This document shows positions 55,068-61,023 of a DNA stretch of 64,000 bases, one piece after another (the stretch's first letter is position 1; every line of letters starts with the position of its first letter). The position numbers and the translations under genes are program-made. The notes below the pieces were generated by a model that saw nothing but the letters and a program-made list of their open reading frames with translations, searched no databases and had not been told where the DNA came from. The DNA is from Actinomycetota bacterium (lineage in GTDB: Bacteria > Actinomycetota > Aquicultoria > Aquicultorales > Aquicultoraceae), in assembly GCA_018333515.1 (NCBI GenBank), contig JAGXSZ010000022.1:1-64000 (forward strand). Direction: 5' to 3'.

Positions 55068-55646
55068 TCAACCGAGTCGCCGGTTACGTAGCGATTTCAA
55101 CAAGCCCGCGACTAAGTTGAAAGAAGGAATAGCCTCCGCATACTCGTCGTATTCGAAGCCGAGGTTTAAAAGATTGTGCTTATCTTCTTCGGCGGCGGAG
55201 ACATAGAAGGCGGCGGCGGCCGGTAACGCAAGGAGTACAATGGCCGAATTCGCCATCATGCAAGCGACGCCGAGCGCGGCTAGGATGCCGGCGAGTTGGA
55301 TCGGGTGCCGAATAACGCCGTAGACACCTTGGGCGAGAAATAGCTTTGTGCTTCCCCACTCCGAAACGATTCCGCTTATTTTTCTCTTGGAGAGGAATGT
55401 CGCGGTCAAGAGCGCGGCGGAAGTCACAATCAAGAAAAGGCCGAACCCTTGGAGAGCGATGTTAACGCTCATGTTAGTGCTCTCCCGGAAGAATTCGCCG
55501 GAGTAATTGGCGACGACAAATATTTGCGTTGTGAGAATACCGACGCCTGCCGCTAAAAATGATTCGAAATAGCGGCCCTTTAGGGCGGTATATGCTACGC
55601 GGTAAGCGATAAAGGTGACGAATGCGCCAAAAATGACGAGTTCCAT
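55068..55646 (-). CDS. Isoprenylcysteine/phospholipid methyltransferase-like membrane protein
   Basis: A 193-residue protein with about five membrane helices. The C-terminal GVYGVIRHPIQLAGIL and a late EEDKHNLLNLGFEYDEYAE are the RHP and E motifs of ICMT/PEMT-like methyltransferases. The substrate is unknown, probably lipid or prenyl. ATG 55646 has GGAGG upstream. It lies 27 bases after the phosphatase gene and probably shares its transcript. Confidence 0.8.
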   Translation of the reverse strand: MELVIFGAFVTFIAYRVAYTALKGRYFESFLAAGVGILTTQIFVVANYSGEFFRESTNMSVNIALQGFGLFLIVTSAALLTATFLSKRKISGIVSEWGSTKLFLAQGVYGVIRHPIQLAGILAALGVACMMANSAIVLLALPAAAAFYVSAAEEDKHNLLNLGFEYDEYAEAIPSFNLVAGLLKSLRNRRLG

Positions 55647-55676
55647 CAAAAAAAGCCTCCGACATTACCTCGATTT

Positions 55677-56945
55677 TTATGTCGTTCCCGCAACTCGTTT
55701 TATAACCAGCACCACGATATCGTCGGTAAACTTGCCGGCGGCAAACTCTCTTGTAGCGTCTATAATCGAGTTGGCGATTTCTTGTGCGCCTTTCCGCGCG
55801 TTTTTTAGAACGACGTCGGCGAGGCGGCCGGCGCCGTAGAGGTCTTTGTCGCGGCGGAGTTCGATGATGCCGTCGGTATAAAAAACCATGACGTCATCCG
55901 GCTCCAGCATTATCCCACGGCTTTCGTACACATTGTCGCGGACAAGGCCGAACGCGGGGTCTTCGCCCTCGACGAACTCCACGCTTTGCAGCCGAGAACT
56001 GTAATGGATGGGATACGGGTGACCCGCGATACCGAGGTCGAGTTTGCCGGAGCGGGCATCATAAACCCCGTAAACCAGTGTCACAAAATGGCCGTTTTTA
56101 AGCTGGGCGTAAGCTACCGCGTTGCTCTTGGTCAGCGTTTTCGCGGGGTCGGGGTCGCCGAACAATGCGGAGTGTAGCGAGTACTTGACCATGGCCGCAT
56201 CGGCGGTCGCCTCAACGCCCTTGCCGGATGAATCGCCTAACGCCAGAGCCATCGTCTCTTTGCTCAACGGTATGAAGTCGTAAAAATCACCGCCCACCAC
56301 AGCCGCTTCAGTAGCCGACGCGTAGAAAATACCGAAATCCGTCTGTGACATCACCGGTGTTTTGTCCGGCAAGAAACCTCGTTGCAAAACGTCTGAGATA
56401 TGTTGCTGTTCGACAAAGAGATTGATATTGTCGATCGATACCGAGGCTTGAGCGCCGAGAGACTCGAGGAGGACCATATCGTAATCGGTAAAAGTTTTAT
56501 CCGTTTTCCGGCTTGCCGCCCACAAGACTCCGAGAGTTTGTCCCCGTAGTCCCCGCGCTATCAAGGGGACGAGCGCGAGTGAGCGTATGCCTTCGTCGTG
56601 TAAAACATTCAACGGGTACGGCGCTTCCTTGCCCGGCGAGACGATGCTCGACCTTTCTGTGCTAATTGTCTCGCTGAAGATATCGGAATTATGTCTGATG
56701 CTCTTATGGGTGATACTTTCCGGCAAGTTGTGGACAAACGGAAACCTTATGACATGCTCGGAGTCGTCGAATATGGCGATACCGCCGGCATCGCACGAGA
56801 GAAGCCTGACCGCGCTCTTTACTATCGTGGCATAGAGTGAGGTCATGTCCCTGCCGGATGATATGTCGAGCGCCGCTACTTTGAAAACCTCCAGGTCTTC
56901 GATGCGCTTGCGGATCTCGCTCTCGGCTCTTATCTGCTCGCGCAA
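55677..56945 (-). CDS. GAF-SpoIIE (PP2C) serine phosphatase, C-terminal part after in-frame UGA
   Basis: Residues ~20-180 form a GAF domain (LYATIVKSAVRLLSCDAGGI) and ~200-420 a SpoIIE/RsbU-type PP2C phosphatase (VGGDFYDFIPLSKETMALAL, GDSSGKGVEA, FYTDGIIELR, FTDDIVVLVI). Such proteins dephosphorylate anti-anti-sigma factors. It reads in the same frame as the upstream PAS ORF, separated by TGA 56958-56960. Its own best start is a TTG at 56945 with no ribosome site, so it is probably one protein with the PAS part: PAS-GAF-PP2C, 557 codons. Confidence 0.85.
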   Translation of the reverse strand: MREQIRAESEIRKRIEDLEVFKVAALDISSGRDMTSLYATIVKSAVRLLSCDAGGIAIFDDSEHVIRFPFVHNLPESITHKSIRHNSDIFSETISTERSSIVSPGKEAPYPLNVLHDEGIRSLALVPLIARGLRGQTLGVLWAASRKTDKTFTDYDMVLLESLGAQASVSIDNINLFVEQQHISDVLQRGFLPDKTPVMSQTDFGIFYASATEAAVVGGDFYDFIPLSKETMALALGDSSGKGVEATADAAMVKYSLHSALFGDPDPAKTLTKSNAVAYAQLKNGHFVTLVYGVYDARSGKLDLGIAGHPYPIHYSSRLQSVEFVEGEDPAFGLVRDNVYESRGIMLEPDDVMVFYTDGIIELRRDKDLYGAGRLADVVLKNARKGAQEIANSIIDATREFAAGKFTDDIVVLVIKRVAGTT

Positions 56946-56957
56946 GTCATGACAGAT

Positions 56958-57347
56958 TCAGTGGCCGATTTGTTTACCGTTGACCTCGGTAAGCCTGCCC
57001 GTCTTTTCGACCGGTATCAGGGTCCCGTCTTTTCTGCGCAGGTGGAGGTCGCGCACGGCAAATATCCCCCCGTCTCTAAGATATTGAGCGACGATTTCCT
57101 CGGCGCGCTCGCGTTCTTCTATCGCATGCAAATCGTAGAAATTTTTTTGGCGCACCTCTTCGATAGTAAAACCGAGTTGCTCAAGGCCCCAAGGGTTCAT
57201 ATCGAGGATTTTCAGATCGTCGATGTTGAAGATATATATTGTGTCGACAGCCGTGTCGAAGACCGCTTGCCTTGCTTGAATAAGCTCGGCGTGCGTAAAT
57301 TTACCTAAAACATCGATTTTTTCGCCGGTCGTATCCTGATCGCTCAT
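56958..57347 (-). CDS. PAS domain, N-terminal part of the PAS-GAF-PP2C gene
   Basis: A 129-residue PAS sensor domain (VDTIYIFNIDDLKILDMNPW; GFTIEEVRQKNFYDL; LRRKDGTLIPVEKTGRL). ATG 57347 has GAGGT upstream. It ends VNGKQIGH at TGA. In normal PAS proteins this point reads GHGIVRDITERKRAE; here the frame continues past the UGA as ICHDLREQIRAE, an excellent continuation. The UGA therefore interrupts the linker of one signalling protein. Confidence 0.82.
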   Translation of the reverse strand: MSDQDTTGEKIDVLGKFTHAELIQARQAVFDTAVDTIYIFNIDDLKILDMNPWGLEQLGFTIEEVRQKNFYDLHAIEERERAEEIVAQYLRDGGIFAVRDLHLRRKDGTLIPVEKTGRLTEVNGKQIGH

Positions 57348-57431
57348 ATGTTATACCTCGAGATTTTGCTCTTATTCATACCCATGCCAAGTGAAACAGA
57401 AACAGCGTCGGCTCGGATAACATCCGCTTGT

Positions 57432-58067
57432 TTATTTTGGTCTTCGGCGAGGCCTGAGTGCGTGCCCGTAAGCGCCGACTACCGTCAATATTATAGCACC
57501 CGCCAACAGATAGCTACCGACAACGTCGGTGAGCCAGTGCGCCCCCGCATAGACGCGGCCCATGCCGATGACGAGAGGCAAGGCAAAGATGAGCCCCGCC
57601 GACAAATATCTCACGACCCTGGCCTTGACGACCGCGAGCACAAAGACGCCGAGAAAGCCGAAGAGCAGCGTATACTCGAGCGTATGCCCTGAGACATAAC
57701 TATGGCCCGGCGAGTGGTCGAGAAGAGCGGCCACGTCGGGCGTCGGCCGAGCCCTGCCGATAAGCGCTTTTATTGCGAAGGTAAGAAGCTCCGACGCAAG
57801 AGACCCCGCGACCAGCACGCTCATTATATAGCGTTTGGCCAATATAAAAGCGAGTGCCGAGACGACATAGATAAGCCTGAAAGCCGGCATCTTCGCCAAG
57901 GCGTTGGTCGCTTCCAGTGGTCTTAGCCAAACCTGTGCTTGGACCTCTTTTGTAAAAGCGATGTCAAAACCGTTTAAAGGATTTAGCCAGACAAAGACGG
58001 TGAGGCCGACGAAGAGCGTTATCAATACTAACGCTCCCATCCGCAACATCGATTTAGAAAGCGACAT
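57432..58067 (-). CDS. PAP2-family membrane phosphatase
   Basis: A 211-residue, multi-helix lipid phosphatase with the three PAP2 motifs: KALIGRARP, PGHSYVSGHT and RVYAGAHWLTDVVGS. It likely acts on undecaprenyl pyrophosphate or phosphatidate; which one cannot be told from sequence. ATG start precedes a conventional first membrane helix. Confidence 0.9.
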   Translation of the reverse strand: MSLSKSMLRMGALVLITLFVGLTVFVWLNPLNGFDIAFTKEVQAQVWLRPLEATNALAKMPAFRLIYVVSALAFILAKRYIMSVLVAGSLASELLTFAIKALIGRARPTPDVAALLDHSPGHSYVSGHTLEYTLLFGFLGVFVLAVVKARVVRYLSAGLIFALPLVIGMGRVYAGAHWLTDVVGSYLLAGAIILTVVGAYGHALRPRRRPK

Positions 58068-58394
58068 CTCCTTGGCCCCGGTCAGTCCTACTCATCCGCA
58101 TCGGTCTTTTTCTTGGAATCCATCATCTATCACCCACTTAGAAAGTCAGCCTCATATCTATTATACAAAAAAACGCGCCGTGAATAGTGCGTTTTCGATG
58201 TCTCTGGGTTGTCCGCATATCATGGCGGCTTCATGGTGCGCGGTTTATCAATGGGGCGTCAGAGCGTTTGCGTTGGGCGTGAGGAATTCCGATGATTGGC
58301 GCGTGTTTGACGATAGCGTTGCAGGTTTATGCGCCCAATTGTAGAATACGTATCTAAACGACTGCCCGTATCGGGACGAAGGAACATTCACACC

Positions 58395-58976
58395 ATGCTT
58401 GGACGCACACATGAACTAGCCGCCGTAGGCGCTGTAATATCGACCGCCGTTATCTTTCCCGTCGCCGACATGACGCTTGAGACGGCGACGGTCTCGCTGC
58501 TCATCGCGCTTGTGGGCGGGTTAACGCCGGACATCGATAAACCCGGCAGCAAATTTTGGTCGCATGTTCCGGCGGGGGGCTGCCTGTCTCGCCTGATAAA
58601 CCCGTTCTTCGCCGGCGGTCACCGGCATTTGACCCATTCACTGTTGGGGCTGGTGATTTTCGGGGGGCTGATGCGCCTGTTGCTCGGGGTGTTGCCCCTG
58701 GGCGAGGCGATAGATACGACAATCGTCTTTATCAGCTTCATGGTCGCTTTTGCCTCGCACATCGCTACGGACATGCTGACCAAAGACGGCGTCCCGCTCC
58801 TCTTCCCTTTCCCGCTTCATTTTGGTTTTCCGCCCGTCGAGTTTTTGCGAATGAAGACCAACGGCACCGCCGAAAAGGTAATCGTGGTCCCGGCCATAGT
58901 GTTGACAGTCGGCGCGGTCGCCTATTATCACCGCGAAAACGCATTGGCGCTGCTCCGATTGTTCGGCGCAAGCTAG
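58395..58976 (+). CDS. DUF457/YdjM-like membrane-bound metal-dependent hydrolase
   Basis: A 193-residue integral membrane protein. Start taken at ATG 58395 (MLGRTHELAAVGAV), which fits the family; an ATG at 58329 adds 22 non-homologous residues. Conserved residues are in GGLTPDIDKPGS, GGHRHLTHSLLG and SHIATDMLTKDGVPLLFPFP. Function is poorly known. It ends one base from the end of the convergent SLH gene, with no terminator between them. Confidence 0.85.
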   Translation: MLGRTHELAAVGAVISTAVIFPVADMTLETATVSLLIALVGGLTPDIDKPGSKFWSHVPAGGCLSRLINPFFAGGHRHLTHSLLGLVIFGGLMRLLLGVLPLGEAIDTTIVFISFMVAFASHIATDMLTKDGVPLLFPFPLHFGFPPVEFLRMKTNGTAEKVIVVPAIVLTVGAVAYYHRENALALLRLFGAS

Positions 58977-58977
58977 A

Positions 58978-60318
58978 CTAAGGCGCCCCCAGGTATTCGT
59001 AGGCATTATATATCATCTTGGCGGCTTCGGCGCGATTCGCCGGCGCGCCGGGCATGAAGAGGTTCCCCGGATAACCACGGACGAAGTCGTATTTGCGTGC
59101 GGTCGTGATATATGCTTGCGCCCAATGGCCGCTCTCGACGTCGGTGAAACTCACCGCCGAAGAGTCAAGGCCGATACCGCCCGCGGCCACGAGCATCTTG
59201 CATATCTCGGCGCGAGTAATGTTGGCCCCCGGCTTGAAGATACCGCCCGGATAGCCGCCGATTACGCCGCGTGCTTTGGCTGTCTCGATATAACCGTAAG
59301 CCCAATGGCCGCTCTCGACGTCGGTGAACGAGCCGGAAGCGGGCCGCGTCTGAGACCACCCGGAAGCTTGGCAGACCATCTTCGCGAACTCCGCCCTGGT
59401 GATGTTGTTTTTCGGTTTGAAGGTCCCGTCGCGGTAACCGCCGAGGACCTCGTATTCGACGAGGAAGAGCAGCTCCGGCGCGAACCAATCACCGGGATAG
59501 ACGTCTTTGAATCCGGCTACCGGCGCTTTCGCACCGGTCCCTAGCACCAGGTCTTTTCCCGTCATCGTCGGGGCGGAACCGGGGATCCACAGGTATTCGT
59601 TTCCCTGTTGGTCGAAGACCGAGATCAAACTCAGGGTATAGGTGCCGGTGCTCTGGTCGATTGGGATATAAAGATTTCCCTCAAGCCGGCCGGTCTTCGA
59701 GTTGTAGGGCAAGAACGCTAATATGGAATTCCAACCGTTACTCCATAGGACTTGCGCCGAAGCTAATCCCGATTCGGAATCCGCCGCCCTTATCGATAGG
59801 CTGACCTTGCCGCCGGGGTTGGTCTGCTTATTTGGGATATCTAAAGAGGTAAATGTGGGGGCGGTGGTGTCGGGGGTCGGGTTGCTGATAGTAATATTGC
59901 CGCCGCTGAGGTCGACTTCGCCCCCGGTCGCCGCGAATATGTTTGAAGAGGTGTCGAAGATTTCGATATAGACCGGTTTCCAGACGCCGGGCGCGTCATA
60001 GCGGTCGACCGCGAAGCTCCCAACGAGTTTTTCTCCTGTGTGGTCGAGAAAGACATATCGGACGATACCGGTGGCGGGCGACTCGAAGCCGACCACGCCG
60101 CCGCTAAGGGCCACATTATCGGTCGCTGTGACAGTGACCGAAATAGCGACGCCCGGGGAGCCGGCGGACGGTGAGACATTTATGGTTTTAAATTTCGGTG
60201 CTTCAAGGTCGAGCGCCGCCGCCGGACCTATTATTAACGTGAGCAATATGTTGATTATAAGCGTGAAAACGATACTCCCGCGGACTGTTGCCCCTATTTT
60301 AGTCCGTCGCGTGCTCAC
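58978..60318 (-). CDS. S-layer homology (SLH) domain surface protein
   Basis: Start is GTG 60318 with GGGGGGAT upstream, giving a signal peptide (VFTLIINILLTLIIGPAAA). The mature protein has two Ig-like/bacterial sugar-binding-like domains (about 45-260) and three SLH repeats over the last ~180 residues (NITRAEFAKMVCQASGW, NITRAEICKMLVAAGG, PANRAEAAKMIYNAYE). SLH domains bind secondary cell-wall polymer, anchoring the protein to the wall. It supports a Gram-positive-like or S-layered envelope. The frame is open to 60396. Confidence 0.9.
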   Translation of the reverse strand: MSTRRTKIGATVRGSIVFTLIINILLTLIIGPAAALDLEAPKFKTINVSPSAGSPGVAISVTVTATDNVALSGGVVGFESPATGIVRYVFLDHTGEKLVGSFAVDRYDAPGVWKPVYIEIFDTSSNIFAATGGEVDLSGGNITISNPTPDTTAPTFTSLDIPNKQTNPGGKVSLSIRAADSESGLASAQVLWSNGWNSILAFLPYNSKTGRLEGNLYIPIDQSTGTYTLSLISVFDQQGNEYLWIPGSAPTMTGKDLVLGTGAKAPVAGFKDVYPGDWFAPELLFLVEYEVLGGYRDGTFKPKNNITRAEFAKMVCQASGWSQTRPASGSFTDVESGHWAYGYIETAKARGVIGGYPGGIFKPGANITRAEICKMLVAAGGIGLDSSAVSFTDVESGHWAQAYITTARKYDFVRGYPGNLFMPGAPANRAEAAKMIYNAYEYLGAP

Positions 60319-60463
60319 ATATCCCCCCAACTCTGCTACGGGCGCTCGATTACGGCTTAAGAGCGCGCGGTCGTCTTTCCGATTATCGTAACGCATGCGC
60401 GCGGTTTTAGCGAGAGTTCGAGTTGGGCTGGTTGAGCTTGCGAGTAAACGGACGCGCCGGCTG

Positions 60464-60492
60464 TTGTGAAATCCGGTTTATGATAGTATTAT
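60464..60492 (+). promoter_or_regulatory. Promoter of tRNA-Ala
   Basis: TTGTGA (60464-60469) and TATTAT (60487-60492) are separated by 17 bases and end 23 bases before the tRNA. They fit a vegetative sigma promoter. Confidence 0.55.
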
Positions 60493-60515
60493 GTTTGGTG
60501 TCGATAATTGGATAT

Positions 60516-60588
60516 GGGGATATAGCTCAGTTGGGAGAGCGCTGCGTTCGCAATGCAGAGGTCAGGGGTTCGAGTCCCCTTATCTCCA
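60516..60588 (+). tRNA. tRNA-Ala (anticodon CGC)
   Basis: A complete cloverleaf. The acceptor arm is GGGGATA/TATCTCC with A73, the D arm AGCTCAGTTGGGAGAGC, the anticodon loop TTCGCAA (anticodon CGC, codon GCG), and the T arm GGGGTTCGAGTCCCC. CCA is not encoded. It is followed by a terminator and then by AT-rich accessory DNA. Confidence 0.97.
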
Positions 60589-60599
60589 CGCCTAAAGGG

Positions 60600-60629
60600 A
60601 AAGCCCTGGTAGCCATGCCGGGGCTTTTT
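60600..60629 (+). terminator. Terminator after tRNA-Ala
   Basis: AAAGCCC (60600-60606) pairs with GGGCTTT (60621-60627), ending in TTTTTG. Confidence 0.75.
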
Positions 60630-60669
60630 GTTTCGGAAACTAGAACAACTTATTTATTAATGTGCTAGC

Positions 60670-60694
60670 ATTTGAATTAGTAGCTAATTCAAAT
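60670..60694. repeat. Perfect 11-bp palindrome
   Basis: ATTTGAATTAG (60670-60680) and CTAATTCAAAT (60684-60694) are exact inverted repeats around TAG. There is no U-tract. It could be an operator or a recombination site at the island border. Confidence 0.6.
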
Positions 60695-60812
60695 AGCCCA
60701 GAAACCAGGGCAATGCGCGAACGGCAAGTTTCGTCTAGAATTTTTTCGATGAAGGTTTCTTATATGAAAAGTGATAATCGAGTTCTTGGATTAAAATCGT
60801 CAGGTTGCAAAA

Positions 60813-60986
60813 GTGCGGGAGGGCGTCGTCTTCCAAGACGGAATCGAACTTACGAAGTTAATAGGGTCGTGGCTTAGGATGCGATCCACAACATTTGACA
60901 ATAGCTCCATGTTCGTCGTCCTGACAGGACACTATTCAAACTTAGCTGAGCTGGAGAAACTCTATAAGTATGTCGCTGACCTGCAG
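60813..60986 (+). CDS. Possible short protein or gene remnant
   Basis: GTG 60813 opens a 57-codon frame with protein-like composition: VREGVVFQDGIELTKLIG, then FVVLTGHYSNLAELEKLYKY and stop at 60984-60986. A stop closes it upstream at 60792. There is no clear ribosome site, and I do not recognise it. It may be the end of a gene broken when the island formed. Confidence 0.3.
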
Positions 60987-61023
60987 TGATACTATACAAG
61001 ATTATTAGGATTAGTCGAGTGTT

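Larger units (their letters stand above)
60589..61023. other. Intergenic region at the edge of the AT-rich island
   Basis: A 435-base gap with the tRNA terminator, a perfect palindrome (60670-60694) and a possible 57-codon frame (60813-60986). No repeat of the tRNA 3' end is visible inside it; a distal attachment site would lie outside the window. Confidence 0.5.
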
